A stretch of DNA of 64,000 bases from JAGQVA01 sp041391725 (GCA_041391725.1 JAWKNL010000001.1:372001-436000); one strand, 5' to 3'; positions 1 to 9,780 are shown, counted from the stretch's first letter. The notes: generated by a model from the sequence alone, not told the origin. A program made the numbers and translations.

Positions 1-2588
1 TTGATTTTGAAACCCTCATCAACAACAGCTATATCGTCACCAGCCAATACCGCATTCACCACCGCGAAACCAAAATCCCAGATATTGTACTGCTCATCAA
101 CGGTATTCCGGTGGTGGTGGGTGAAGCCAAAACCCCCATTCGTCCTTCCGTCAGTTGGCTGGATGGCGCGCATGAAATTCACGACATCTACGAAAACAGC
201 GTACCCCAATTGTTTGTGCCCAACATCCTGAGCTTCGCTACCGAAGGCAAGGAATTGTATTATGGCGCCATCCGCAGTCCGTTGGAATACTGGGCACCCT
301 GGCGGCTGGAAAACGATGACGATGCCCTGGCCAAACGGCTTGGCTTATCAGAGATCGGCAAAGAATTGTCAGACCTGCTGAAACCTGCCCGCCTGCTGGA
401 TATCCTGCAAAACTTCTCCTTATTCACCTCGGACAAAAAGAAACGCCGGATTAAAGTCATTCCCCGCTTCCAGCAATACGAAGGCGCCAACAAAATTGTA
501 GAGCGGGTCAAAGAAGGCCGGGTAAAAAAAGGCCTGATCTGGCATTTCCAGGGATCGGGCAAGTCTCTGCTCATGGTCTTTGCTGCCCAAAAACTCCGCA
601 AGGCGGCCGATCTGAAAAGTCCTACAGTGATCGTATTGGTGGATAGAACCGACCTCGACACCCAGATCAGCGGCATCTTCAATGCGGCAGACATTGCCAA
701 TGTAGAAACCACCGACAGCATCAGCGTACTGCAAACGATGCTGGAGCGAGATACCCGCAAGATCATCATCTCCATGATCCATAAGTTCCGGGATGCCAAA
801 CCCAACATGAATACCCGCGAGAACATCATCGTGCTGGTGGATGAAGCGCACCGCACGCAGGAAGGCGATTTGGGTCGCACCATGCGGGCAGCATTGCCCA
901 ATGCCTTTTTGTTCGGACTCACCGGTACACCCGTCAACAAAGCCGATAAAAATACCTTTTGGGCCTTTGGTTCCGAAGAAGATGCCGGCGGCTATATGTC
1001 GCGCTATACCTTCCAGGATTCCATTCGCGACAATGCCACACTTCCCCTGCATTTTGAACCACGTCTGGTCGATGTGCATGTGGACAAAGAAACCATCGAC
1101 AAAGCCTTTGCTGCCTTCAAAGAAGAAGCCGCCCTGACCGATGAAGAGGCAGATGCCTTGAATCAGAAGTCGGCAAAGATGGCTGCCTTTTTAAAATCAC
1201 CCGAGCGGGTGGCCAAAATTGTGGAAGACATTGCCAAACACTTCAATGAAAAAGTTGCGCCACACGGACTCAAAGCCATGATTGTTACGCCTGATCGTTT
1301 TGGTTGTGTGCAATACAAAGAAGAATTGGATAAATACTTTCCCACAGAAGCAAGTGCGGTAGTGATTTCTACATCGGCCAACGACAACCTTGAGTTCAAG
1401 CAAAAATGGGGGGTAGATAAAAGTAAGCAGGAGAAGATTGTAGATGAATTTAACGATGCGCAATCCGATTTGAAATTCATCGTCGTTACCGCCAAGCTCC
1501 TCACCGGCTTTGATGCGCCCATTTTGCAAACCATGTACCTGGATAAATCACTGAAAGACCATACGCTTTTACAGGCCATTTGCCGCACCAACCGCTTGTA
1601 TCCGCAAAAGTCCTTTGGTCGAATCGTCGATTATTTTGGCGTCTTTGATGATGCTGCCAAAGCATTGCAGTTTGATGAAGAAAGCGTTAAGAAAGTCATT
1701 TCCAACCTTTCCGAACTTCGCGCCCAATTACCAGGAGCCATGCGGGATACCCTTGCGCATTTTGAAGGTGTCGACAGAACGATAGGCGGCTTTGAGGGAC
1801 TCGAAGCCGCCCAGGATGCCATCAAAACCGATGAGAAAAAAGATGCATTTGCCAGAGACTATAAATACTTGTCTAAACTCTGGGAATCACTTTCGCCCGA
1901 TAATCTCTTGGATCTATACCATGCAGACTACAAATGGTTGTCACAGGTTTTTGAATCTGTCAGGCCGGCTTCCGACAGTATTGGCAAGCTGTTGTGGTTC
2001 TCTTTAGGCGCCCAAACCACAAAATTGATTCATGAAAACATTCACGTAGGTGAAGTACATCAACTGGATGAATTTGTGCTGGATGCCGATGTGATCGAAG
2101 ATATCTTTAACAATCCAGATCCCAAGAATGCCAAAAAACTGGAGAAGATTTTGGTCAAGCGTTTCCAGCGGCATGCAGGCAATCCCAAATTCAAGAAACT
2201 CAGCGAACGCCTGGAGGAATTAAGAAACAAAGCCGAACAAGGCCTGATTACTTCCATTGAATTTGTAAAAGAACTCTGTAAACTCGCAAAGGAAACCGTT
2301 CAGGCAGAAAAGGAGCTGGAAGAACTGATTCAGGAAAAAACACCACAAGCAGCTCTCACGGAATTATTTCTGGAATTAAAAACCGATCAGACACCCGCAG
2401 TTGTAGAGCGAATTGTAACAGACATTGATGCCCATGTACGCATGGTGAGATTCGCGGGTTGGCAAAACACCAATCAAGGAGAGCGAGAGGTACAAAGTTC
2501 ATTGAGAAAGGTACTTTGGGCGAAATACAAAATAAAGGACCAGATATTATTTGACCGGGCGTATGCCTATATCAAGGAATATTATTAA
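1..2588 (+). CDS. hsdR: Type I restriction enzyme R subunit (HsdR), 5' end outside window
   Basis: This is the motor and nuclease subunit of a type I restriction-modification complex, which translocates DNA with ATP and cleaves unmodified DNA. The reading frame is open from base 3, so the start codon lies upstream of the window; 861 residues are visible. The nuclease domain is at the very beginning: PDIV followed by GEAKTP forms a PD-(D/E)xK motif around bases 84-128. A superfamily 2 helicase core follows, with Walker A FQGSGKS (about base 550), the DEAH box LVDEAHR (about 835), motif III GLTGTP (about 915) and motif VI QAICRTNR (about 1573). The C-terminal 250 residues are helical and charged, as expected for the part that contacts HsdM/HsdS. 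No hsdM or hsdS is visible; they would lie upstream. The frame is intact, unlike most genes in the next 10 kb. Confidence 0.93.
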   Translation, partial: DFETLINNSYIVTSQYRIHHRETKIPDIVLLINGIPVVVGEAKTPIRPSVSWLDGAHEIHDIYENSVPQLFVPNILSFATEGKELYYGAIRSPLEYWAPWRLENDDDALAKRLGLSEIGKELSDLLKPARLLDILQNFSLFTSDKKKRRIKVIPRFQQYEGANKIVERVKEGRVKKGLIWHFQGSGKSLLMVFAAQKLRKAADLKSPTVIVLVDRTDLDTQISGIFNAADIANVETTDSISVLQTMLERDTRKIIISMIHKFRDAKPNMNTRENIIVLVDEAHRTQEGDLGRTMRAALPNAFLFGLTGTPVNKADKNTFWAFGSEEDAGGYMSRYTFQDSIRDNATLPLHFEPRLVDVHVDKETIDKAFAAFKEEAALTDEEADALNQKSAKMAAFLKSPERVAKIVEDIAKHFNEKVAPHGLKAMIVTPDRFGCVQYKEELDKYFPTEASAVVISTSANDNLEFKQKWGVDKSKQEKIVDEFNDAQSDLKFIVVTAKLLTGFDAPILQTMYLDKSLKDHTLLQAICRTNRLYPQKSFGRIVDYFGVFDDAAKALQFDEESVKKVISNLSELRAQLPGAMRDTLAHFEGVDRTIGGFEGLEAAQDAIKTDEKKDAFARDYKYLSKLWESLSPDNLLDLYHADYKWLSQVFESVRPASDSIGKLLWFSLGAQTTKLIHENIHVGEVHQLDEFVLDADVIEDIFNNPDPKNAKKLEKILVKRFQRHAGNPKFKKLSERLEELRNKAEQGLITSIEFVKELCKLAKETVQAEKELEELIQEKTPQAALTELFLELKTDQTPAVVERIVTDIDAHVRMVRFAGWQNTNQGEREVQSSLRKVLWAKYKIKDQILFDRAYAYIKEYY

Positions 2589-2593
2589 TCCCC

Positions 2594-2752
2594 CCATACC
2601 CCAAAAAACTCACCCTCCTACTCCTCACCTGCCTTGCTCTTTCCTGCGGTCGGGTGGATCAGCGTGATCAGAAGTCTGTGGTACATTTGGCGGCTATCGG
2701 TCCGCAAACCATGCCCGCCGTTTTTCAGAAACTGACAGACTCAAAAAAATAA
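2594..2752 (+). pseudogene. Lipoprotein N-terminal remnant
   Basis: The frame from 2594 reads PKKLTLLLLTCLALSCG and ends at TAA 2750-2752. This looks like a lipoprotein signal peptide with a lipobox (LALSC) and about 30 more residues. There is no start codon in frame: an ATA-like position stands where ATG would be expected. The last bases run straight into the first copy of an 80-bp repeat at 2741. It is probably the leftover 5' end of a gene truncated by repeat-mediated rearrangement; its function cannot be told. Confidence 0.4.
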
Positions 2753-2820
2753 TCGGGAAAGATTCTCCAGTAAAACGCATTTTACTGTCCTTCCGGAAAC
2801 CTTCGTGTCTCTCGTGGATT
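2741..2820 (+). repeat. 80-bp direct repeat, copy 1 (with internal hairpin)
   Basis: This segment recurs with about 5 mismatches and one extra A at 3608-3688. It contains a short palindrome (GTAAAA ... TTTTAC) and ends in TTCGTGTCTCTCGTGGATT, which resembles the widely dispersed 'CACGAAGGACACGAAGG'-type repeats of environmental bacteria. The two copies flank the HTH gene and its truncated partner. Confidence 0.85.
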
Positions 2821-2952
2821 TTTATCATTATCCCTGCAAGAATGCTGATGACCAGGTTTCGATTTCATATTCCGATATGAAATATTCCCACCTTTAAAGT
2901 TGATAATTAGCAATTTATTTGCAAATATTGCGTATCGCGATTTACAATAATT

Positions 2953-3471
2953 ATGAGAAAAAAATCTGCGCCTGCTATGCGCCCACAGGATATAGGCGTC
3001 TTATTAAAGATCTGCCTGGAGGAATCTGATTCCTGGACCCAAATCTCTCTGGCTCGGGCACTCTGCCTGAGTCAATCCGAAATCAGTGAATCTATTACCC
3101 GATCTACTTATGCGCGTTTGCTCTTTGACAAGGGCCGCCAGGTTCATCGTCTGGCGTTTATGGATTTTATTCAGTACGGATTGGCCTTTGTTTTTCCCCA
3201 ACAGCCGGGCATGGTGCAACGCGGGATTCCTACTGCCCATAGCGCGCCACCTCTGAGTACCGAGATAATCAGTGAGGAAAAATATGTATGGCCATTTGCC
3301 AAAGGGAATGTGAGAGGTCATAGTATCCTGCCCCTTTACCCTGCGGTTGTTCAGGCTGTACAGGCGGATTCTCAACTTTATGAATTACTGGCTTTGATCG
3401 ATGCCGTTCGTGTAGGTAGGGCACGCGAACGTAACCTCGCTCTGGATATGCTTAAAAAGAAATTACTGTGA
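2953..3471 (+). CDS. Winged-HTH-like regulatory protein, putative antitoxin-type
   Basis: A 172-residue protein. Residues about 10-60 look like a winged helix-turn-helix of MarR type (WTQISLARALCLSQSEISES). The middle carries the conserved-looking string RGIPTAHSAPPLS and the end has LYELLALIDAVRVGRARER. I recall this architecture from a family of small conserved DNA-binding proteins that often precede a nucleotidyltransferase-like gene, but I cannot confirm that by search. The frame is intact and a second ORF begins within its stop codon (GTGA overlap at 3468), suggesting a translationally coupled pair. The whole module sits between two copies of an 80-bp direct repeat. A specific target or toxin partner cannot be named from the sequence. 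Confidence 0.6.
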   Translation: MRKKSAPAMRPQDIGVLLKICLEESDSWTQISLARALCLSQSEISESITRSTYARLLFDKGRQVHRLAFMDFIQYGLAFVFPQQPGMVQRGIPTAHSAPPLSTEIISEEKYVWPFAKGNVRGHSILPLYPAVVQAVQADSQLYELLALIDAVRVGRARERNLALDMLKKKLL

Positions 3472-3575
3472 AAAATTCATTCATCAACAGAAAGGCTACA
3501 ATAAAGGTAGAACTGGATGACGTGGTAATTAAAATTTTATCCATGGCATTCTTCCTCTGCCACTTTTGCAAATAA
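3468..3575 (+). pseudogene. Truncated partner of the HTH gene
   Basis: A GTG-started frame overlaps the stop of the HTH gene by 4 bases and encodes MKNSFINRKATIKVELDD plus about 17 more residues before TAA at 3573. Only the N-terminus seems to remain. A start of this kind, coupled to this HTH family, would fit the beginning of a nucleotidyltransferase-fold partner (AbiEii-like), but the remnant is too short to prove it. The second 80-bp repeat copy begins 32 bases downstream, so the gene was probably cut by recombination at the repeat. Confidence 0.35.
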
Positions 3576-3607
3576 CAAGATATACTTCCCCCGGGGGATG
3601 GATAAGA

Positions 3608-3688
3608 TCAAAAAAAATAATCGGGAAAGACTCTCCCGTAAAAGGCATTTTACTGGCCTTCCGGAAACCTTCGTGTCTCTCGTGGATT
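3608..3688 (+). repeat. 80-bp direct repeat, copy 2
   Basis: Second copy of the element at 2741-2820, in the same orientation, with the same internal hairpin and the same TTCGTGTCTCTCGTGGATT end. About 790 bases separate the copies. The remaining sequence to 3797 holds no recognisable gene. Confidence 0.85.
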
Positions 3689-3797
3689 AAGCTTGAATCA
3701 GGGAAAAACACATTGGCCAATAAGGCACAAAAGAAGATTTTACATATATTTCCCTCCTGATTCACCAACAATACTCACAAGCGAATATTTTACGTAA

Positions 3798-4394
3798 ATG
3801 GAAACTAACAAATTTCTCCTTTGGACTATGCTCCTCCTGTTTGCTGGTTTTTATCTCACCGCCTGTACGAATGGCAAGTCAGGCCATGAGGAGGGGAATG
3901 CTCATTCCGCATCCACAACCCCCGAAGCGCTCGTCAGCCGTGGCGAATACCTGGTCGGTATCATGGGCTGCAATGACTGCCATTCGCCCAAAAGAATGGG
4001 CCCCAACGGCCCCGAAATCATCCCCGAATTAATGCTCTCGGGTTTTCCTGCCGACCGCCCCATCATCGCCTTTAAAGACAGCCTCATCAAAGCCGGTTAT
4101 GCTATGTTTTATCCCGACCTGACCGCTGGCGCAGGGCCGTGGGGTATTTCTTTTGCCGGAAATCTCACCCCCGATGAAACCGGGATCGCCAACTGGACTG
4201 AAAGTCAGTTTAAAATCGCGCTTACCAGGGCCGGTACAAGGGCCGGAAACCGGACGGATGCTCCTGCCGCCCATGCCCTGGCAAAACTATAAAAACATGG
4301 AAGACAGCGATATTACAGCGGTCTTTGCGTACCTCAAAAGCCTGAAGCCTGTCAGTAATCTCGTGCCGGCGCTATTGCTCCCGACGATATGTAA
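3798..4394 (+). pseudogene. c-type cytochrome lipoprotein, frameshifted
   Basis: This encodes an exported monohaem cytochrome c, probably membrane-anchored. An N-terminal signal with a lipobox (LTAC, residues 20-23) is followed by a haem-binding CNDCH motif around residue 58, in the setting GIMGCNDCHSPK. The first frame runs to 4292. The expected C-terminus (LLPPMPWQNYKNM ... AYLKSLKP) continues in another frame from about 4255, and the last residues APDDM-stop fall in a third frame ending at 4394, so at least two indels are present. The gene ends 5 bases from the convergent FAD oxidoreductase, so the two are back to back rather than an operon. The indels may be sequencing errors, given how many neighbours show the same problem. 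Confidence 0.75.
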
Positions 4395-4399
4395 AACCG

Positions 4400-5990
4400 C
4401 TACAATCCAAGCACCTGCCCGTCGGCCTCCAGACGGGCCTTAAGCTGATCGTAATCCACATCCTGTACGCTCGTGTTGCCGTCAATCGCCAAACTGGCTG
4501 CCGTCGCTGCCGACTGCCCCAGGATCATAAATACCGGCTCCATGCGTATCGAGCCGTAGGCGATATGTGAGGACGAAAGGCAGACGGGTACGAGCAGATT
4601 GGTCGCTTCGGAGTTTTTGGGGATAATGGCTTCATAACTCACCGGGTACGGCCGCCCGGACTTACCTGAATATCGCCTTCGTTTCGGGCAAATCCGTTTT
4701 CATCCACATACCGCTGGGCGTTGTGGGAGTCCATATTGTACGACCCCATGCCGATGGGTTTGGGCGTGGGCTTTTCCTTTTTGAGGTGAAGTTCGGTCAT
4801 CACAAAGTCGCTCACCATCCGCCGCGCTTCGCGCACATAGATCTGGTGTGGCCAGTGGCCATTGTCGGTAAATTCGTCTTTTGCGAGGCCCACTGGCTCA
4901 TTTCCGCACGCACATCTTCGGGCACGCGGGGATCGTAGGCGAGTGCCCACATCAGCCCTTTCTGATAGTCTTCGTGTTCTTTCAGGATTTCTTTTCTGCG
5001 CTCGTAGGTAGCTTCGGGGTAATCGTAGTTCATGCCGATATTGTCGGTCGAAAACGCCCGTGGTTGTTGGTGTCGGTCTTGCGGTTGGGCGCGCGTCAAA
5101 TTTTTGAAACACCTGCCGCCAGCCTTTGTCCAGATATCTTCCCAACAGTTCGTACTGCATCGGGTCGTAATTGGCAGGTTTGGGGAAAGGAATCTGGTTT
5201 TCCGTTGCTGTGGTAAGACACATGCGGTAATTGTAAGCCTGAAGGCGCTGGTCGCCCTGCCCATCTTCGCCGGGGTCGCCACCGTGAATACGCGGCAGAA
5301 GGCCGCTGGTGCTATCCTCAGGGATGATATAAGGGCTCACCGGAAAGTCAAACTGGTGTTTGAGGGTATTCGCTTTCTGGATGCCGTTGAGCGTTTCGCC
5401 GTAGGTGGCATTGGCTTCCTGCCTACGGTGTAGGATACGCCCGCAGCGGCCATCAGGTCGCCTTCATAAGTAGCATCCATAAATATTTTCCTGTCCAGCT
5501 AGTGCCATTCAGCATGGTAATGGAAACGATTTTCTCCTTCTTTTTTTACTCCGTTTTCCCGGTCAAGCCAGTGGTCGCGAAAAACAGGAATATCATTCTC
5601 CCGAATCAACGCCTCAAATGCCGCTTCGGCTACATGGGGTTCAAATACCCACATGGCATCTTCGTCGGCGCGGTAGCGGCTGTATTCTGCGGGTTTTTGC
5701 TGGCGCTGAGCTTCGGGCTTGTCGTAATGGGCTTTGAGGCGGCGGTAATATTCACGGGCAAAACCTCCAACCGCGTTTTTATCTCCTGAGTCGGTAAAAC
5801 CCAGTCCGCCCGCGGTAAGACCGCCGAGGTGCGTTTCGGGGCAAACGATGACCACCGATTTGCCCATTCTTTTGGCCTGAATCGCAGCAGAAACGCCGGC
5901 GGAGGTTCCCCGTAAATCACAAGGTCATAGGTGCGGGCTTCTGCAGCCAAAGGCCAGTAAAAAAGCAGCGAGAAAAAGCAGGGGTTTCAT
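4400..5990 (-). pseudogene. FAD-dependent oxidoreductase (secreted, FAD_oxidored family), multiply frameshifted
   Basis: The start at 5990 gives a lipoprotein-like signal (MKPLLFLAAFLLAFGC). The Rossmann motif is recovered only across frames: VIYG(G)TSAGVSAAIQAKRMGK, then ETHLGGLTAGGLGFTDSGDK (about 5815-5865), typical of the FAD-dependent oxidoreductases of polysaccharide-degrading bacteria. Further pieces are FEPHVAEAAFEALI (5660-5620 region), the RMCLTTATENQIPFPKPANYDP region near 5200, and the C-terminal segment ILGQSAATAASLAID (4500-4460). At least four frameshifts are needed. One can be localised exactly: the C4 run at 5908-5911 must be five bases to read GGTSAG. The substrate is unknown. 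Confidence 0.75.
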
Positions 5991-6024
5991 GTAAAATTAT
6001 TAATTTAGAGTAAAACAAATCATC

Positions 6025-6611
6025 ATGCTGATTATCGAAGGACTGGAAATCAGGAACTATTCTGAACACATGAGCGACGGTGAGTTGTTTGAATTTTGCG
6101 CAGACAACCCGCAACTCAGGATCGAAAGAGATTCCCGTAAAAATATAATTATTATGTCGCCAGCCGATGGTGAATCAGGATATTTTGAGAAGAATTCATC
6201 GTGGATATAGGTATCTGGACAAGGAGTCATTCTGGTGTTTCTTTCAGTTCCAATACAGGTTTCCTCCTCCCCAACAGTGCGATGCGCGCCCCAGACGCCT
6301 CCTGGATCAGTCCGGAAAGATGGAATACACTCAGTTCAGCAGAAAAATCCAAATTCCTGGCAGTCGTTCCGGACTTTGTGGTTGAAGTTCGCTCGCCTTC
6401 GGACAATATCCATACCCTCGGCGAAAAAATGCTGGAATGGATCGAAAATGGTGTCCGTCTGGCCTGGCTGATTGATCCGCAAGCCAAACGGGCATTCATT
6501 TACAGGGAAGATGGGTCTTGTGATACGGTGGAAGGATTTGATCAGAAACTCTCCGGTGAAAATGTACTGGAGGAATTTGTTTTTGATCTTTCCCAACTCA
6601 GACTCCCGTAG
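6025..6611 (+). pseudogene. Uma2-family putative endonuclease, frameshifted
   Basis: A Uma2/DUF820 protein (PD-(D/E)xK fold, role unknown). The first frame, 6025-6210, gives the N-terminal ELFEFCADNPQLRIER ... IIIMSPADGESGYF. The rest continues in another frame to 6611, with SSNTGFLLPNSAMRAPDASWI, the core VPDFVVEVRSPSD (active-site E and downstream residues) and LAWLIDPQAKRAFIYR. Joined at about 6190 the product is about 195 residues, the usual family length, so one indel explains the break. Two further Uma2 genes lie at 45971-47217. Confidence 0.8.
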
Positions 6612-6646
6612 TATTAGGGCGCTTCAAGGGACGTCCCAACAGGGCT

Positions 6647-7736
6647 TTATTGTAATAAAACCTCCAGCAAATCTTCCACGGGTTTTCCTTCCCTGTCTTT
6701 TACCCCAAATCCGCCTTTATAATCCCAGGTTGACCAGGATACGCCATTGGTTTCCAGCACTTCCCGCATATCGCTGTACCAGTTGAGAAATGACTCTCTA
6801 GGCACTGTGGGAAGACAACCCCATTCCCGCCAATACACCTGTAACCTCTTTCTCTCGCATAGTTTACGGGCTTCATAATCCGTTTTCCAGACTGTCTTTG
6901 GTGAAAATGTGATTCATCCGCTCGACAGAAGCTTTCACCTCCGCATTCAGGGTATCCATCACTTCCTGAGGAATCGGCAAACCGGGATATTGCACCGGGC
7001 CTTTGTAATTTTATACCCGTCCAGCTCGCTGTATGATGGGTCAGGAGAAAGGGTTCGTAGAAATGAAAACTCACGATGATGTGTTTGTCATTTTCGGGCA
7101 GGCGCAGGTCGCCAAATGTCTCGGTGGACTGCCAGCGGTTGGAGCCGATAAATATTTTCCGGTAGGGTTCATTTTCTCTTACGACTGCGGCGGCTTTTCC
7201 TACCAGCACATTCCAGTCATCGGGATTGTCGGCGACGGGTTCGTTCATCAGTTCGTAAGCGAGAAAATCGTTGGGATAATTGATCAACTCAGCAGAAAGC
7301 TCGCGCCAGCATCTGGAAAAAGTGTTCCTGCGCCTCAGGTTGCGTCCAAAGCGGTTTTCGCCTTCATTAAAATGGTGGGAGCGGAGAATGTGCAGATCGA
7401 CAATGGCCTTGAGGTTGTGGCTCTGGCACATTTCAGCGAATTGTGAAGCAGGGCAAATGCTTCGGGTTCTTTTTCTCCGGCTTCATTCCACATCTGCATT
7501 TCATCGATGGGAATACGGAGGTGGTCAAATCCCTGTGCGGAAAGGAAAGCGACATCCGACTCGGTAAAATAAGCTTCCCGCTCTGCGCCACGGCGATTGC
7601 TCTGCGATAGCCAGTGGGAGATGTTGGTTCCGCGGTGAATATCAAAAGTAGCGACTTCTATTTGTGAAGGCACTTTGTCCGCAGGTTTTGCACAACCCGC
7701 CAGGAGGATCAGTAGGAAAGGAATAAAGTATTTCAT
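6647..7736 (-). pseudogene. Glycoside hydrolase family 5 (cellulase-like) lipoprotein, frameshifted
   Basis: This is an exported endo-glycanase-like enzyme. The start at 7736 gives a lipoprotein signal ending LLAGC. The GH5 fold is seen in pieces: FDIHRGTNISHWLSQS and GFDHLRIPID in the first frame, then VDLH, the acid/base Glu in YELMNEPVADNP, and SFHFYEPFLLTHH in a second frame, then the C-terminal nucleophile region REWGCLPTVP with WSTWDYKGGFGV in a third (6838-6647). The joins lie near 7380 and between 7020 and 6840. Together the length is about 360 residues, normal for the family. A tagaturonate reductase and a sulfatase nearby suggest plant or algal polysaccharide use. Confidence 0.8.
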
Positions 7737-7772
7737 AGCAATTAACTTAATTTAATCAAAAACATAGCGTGG

Positions 7773-8163
7773 CTCTAGCTCTAGCTCTAGCTTTGTGTTT
7801 ATTTTTTGATGCAACCGGATGTGAAACACAGAACGAAGTACCCCCACCGGGTGACACAGAGGCCGCAGAGGGATTTCTCTGTTTCTCCATTTCTCTGTTT
7901 CTCTGTTTCTCTGTGGTTTTCTACCCATTAAGTTTTAAACACAGAGACACAGAGGCCGCAGAGGGATTTCTCCGTTTCTCTGTTTCTCTGTGGTTTTCTA
8001 CCCATTAAGTTTTAAACACAGAACGAAGTACCCCCACCGGGTGACACAGAGGCCGCAGAGGGATTTCTCCATTTCTCTGTTTCTCTGTGGTTTTCTACCC
8101 ATTAAGTTTTAAACACAGAGGCCGCAGAGGGATTTCTCCGTTTCTCTGTTTCTCTGTGTTTTT
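7773..8163. repeat. Intergenic repeat array (CTCTAG microsatellite, then four CACAGAG-type hairpin units)
   Basis: From 7773 there are three copies of CTCTAG. From about 7824 to 8163 four imperfect units follow (start points near 7824, 7937, 8013 and 8111). Each begins with AAACACAGA, passes through ACACAGAGGCCGCAGAGGG and ends in CTCTGTTTCTCTGTGG, then a TTTTCTACCCATTAAGT spacer. Both ends of each unit are complementary (CACAGAG/CTCTGTG), so each can fold as a hairpin. Some units add GAACGAAGTACCCCCACCGG. ORFs through it are an artefact of the repeat. Confidence 0.85.
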
Positions 8164-8227
8164 ACCACAGCACTACAAAAACCTAAACAAACCTACAATC
8201 GCGCTGGCTGATGCGACCTTAAAAAGC

Positions 8228-9676
8228 TCAGAAAATTTCTGCTTCTTTTCCGGCAGTTTCAATGCCTTTTGTCACTATGGCTGAAACAAATTCACTCAAA
8301 AGATCAGTCAACCCGGAAATCTTCGAAAGATCATCGCCCCAGGCTTCGGTCAGCTTTAAAACTTTATCTGCCAGCACCTTTGTATCTCCCGTAGTTTCCC
8401 ATTCGCCCCAGACAGAAGCAAAAAAGTCGAGATATTCCTTGTTGTCGCTCAGCGGAATTACCGTCTCCCCGCGTTTTCCCCTGTAAAATACAACCAGCGC
8501 TGCAAGCGAAAAAACCAGCCCTTTGGGTAAACTTCCCTTTCTTTCTGCATACGTCAGCAGCGAAGGCAATACCCGTGTTTTGAACTTGGAGACCGAATTG
8601 AGGGAAATACTGAGCAGCAGGTGGTGGATAAACGGATTTCTGAACCTGTCAATGACATCTTCTGCAAACTGTGCCAGTTCTTCTTTGGGTAAGTCGAGGG
8701 TAGGAATGATTTCTTCGAATAACACTTCACGCACATATTTGCCCAAAACCGGATGCTCCACGGTCTGTCTTACCGCTTCTTCGCCGTAGAGATAAGCCAC
8801 AGGAACCATCACAGTATGGGCGCCATTGAGAATGCGCACCTTGCGCGTGCGGTAGGGGGTCAGGTCATCGGTAAACAGCACATTCAGTCCGGCCTGGTCG
8901 GCGGGAAATTCAACATGCGCCTGCGCGGGCCCTTCAATCACCCAAAGGTGAAACTGCTCCCCTTCTACCACAAGGTTATCCTCATAGCCAAGTTCTGCCT
9001 GTATCTCTGCGATCCGGTTGCGCGGATAGCCCGGTACGATGCGATCCACCAGCGTATTGCAAAAGTAGTTGGATTCTTTCAGCCATTGGGCAAATCCCGG
9101 TTCCAGGTTCCAGTGAGCCGCAATCTTCAGGAGAATATCGCGCAGGTTATCGCCGTTTTTTTCGATCAGTTCGCAGGGAATAATAATACAACCTTTGTCT
9201 GCTGCTCCGGAAAAATGTAGATACCGGCGGTACAAAAGCGCCGCCAGTTTACCGGGAAAACTTGCCTGCGGAGCGTCTGTCAGTTGGTCTTCCGCATTAA
9301 ATGCTATACCCGCTTCGGTGGTATTGGAGAAAATAAATCTCAGGTCGGCGTTTTCTGCCTCTGCGAGGTAGGCTGCATAATCTGCGTAGGGATTTACCGC
9401 CCGCTGAATACAGTCAATCACTTCGTGTTCGCTGACAGCTGTGCCGTTTTTGATCCCGTTGAGATACAAAGTATAAAGTCCATCCTGTGCGCTGAGCATA
9501 TCAGTCATTCCCTGTGCAATGGGCTGAACCACGGAAATGCCGCTGTTAAAACCAAGTTGCTGGTTCATACGGTGAATAATCCAGTCAATAAAAGCGCGGA
9601 GGAAATTTCCCTCGCCAAACTGAAGTACACGAACAGGAAGAGAAGGACGAGCTTGAATATGATCTGTAATTTTCAT
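8228..9676 (-). CDS. uxaB: Tagaturonate reductase (altronate oxidoreductase)
   Basis: NAD-dependent reduction of D-tagaturonate to D-altronate in galacturonate (pectin) breakdown. The 482 residues match the family's usual length. An N-terminal Rossmann-like part starts VRVLQFGEGNFLRAFIDW (residues 16-33). The polyol/mannitol dehydrogenase catalytic signature is KVRILNGAHT, with Lys, Asn and His spaced K-x5-N-x2-H. The C-terminal all-helical domain includes RFRNPFIHHLLLSISLNS. The frame is intact, in contrast to its neighbours. It stands alone: the GH5 gene lies beyond the repeat array and the sulfatase is divergent. No uxaA/uxaC is visible. Confidence 0.88.
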   Translation of the reverse strand: MKITDHIQARPSLPVRVLQFGEGNFLRAFIDWIIHRMNQQLGFNSGISVVQPIAQGMTDMLSAQDGLYTLYLNGIKNGTAVSEHEVIDCIQRAVNPYADYAAYLAEAENADLRFIFSNTTEAGIAFNAEDQLTDAPQASFPGKLAALLYRRYLHFSGAADKGCIIIPCELIEKNGDNLRDILLKIAAHWNLEPGFAQWLKESNYFCNTLVDRIVPGYPRNRIAEIQAELGYEDNLVVEGEQFHLWVIEGPAQAHVEFPADQAGLNVLFTDDLTPYRTRKVRILNGAHTVMVPVAYLYGEEAVRQTVEHPVLGKYVREVLFEEIIPTLDLPKEELAQFAEDVIDRFRNPFIHHLLLSISLNSVSKFKTRVLPSLLTYAERKGSLPKGLVFSLAALVVFYRGKRGETVIPLSDNKEYLDFFASVWGEWETTGDTKVLADKVLKLTEAWGDDLSKISGLTDLLSEFVSAIVTKGIETAGKEAEIF

Positions 9677-9741
9677 CGCAGGTTATTGGTTGGTAAATCA
9701 ATGGGTGAAAGTTAGGGTGATATTGGGCAAATACAAATTTG

Positions 9742-9749
9742 TATATTTG
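9742..9749 (+). promoter_or_regulatory. Possible Bacteroidota -7 promoter element (TATATTTG)
   Basis: TATATTTG matches the Bacteroidota -7 consensus TAnnTTTG and lies 32 bases before the sulfatase start at 9781. No convincing TTTG -33 box is present at the normal spacing, so this is a weak call. Confidence 0.3.
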
Positions 9750-9780
9750 GTTATATTCTCTGCAACCGTTACCATTCTGT

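Noticed and set aside
420..1079. Minus-strand ORFs inside hsdR
   Set aside because: Shadows of the strongly conserved HsdR frame.
7824..8163. Coding ORFs through the CACAGAG repeats
   Set aside because: The translations follow the repeat unit and show no domain or start context.
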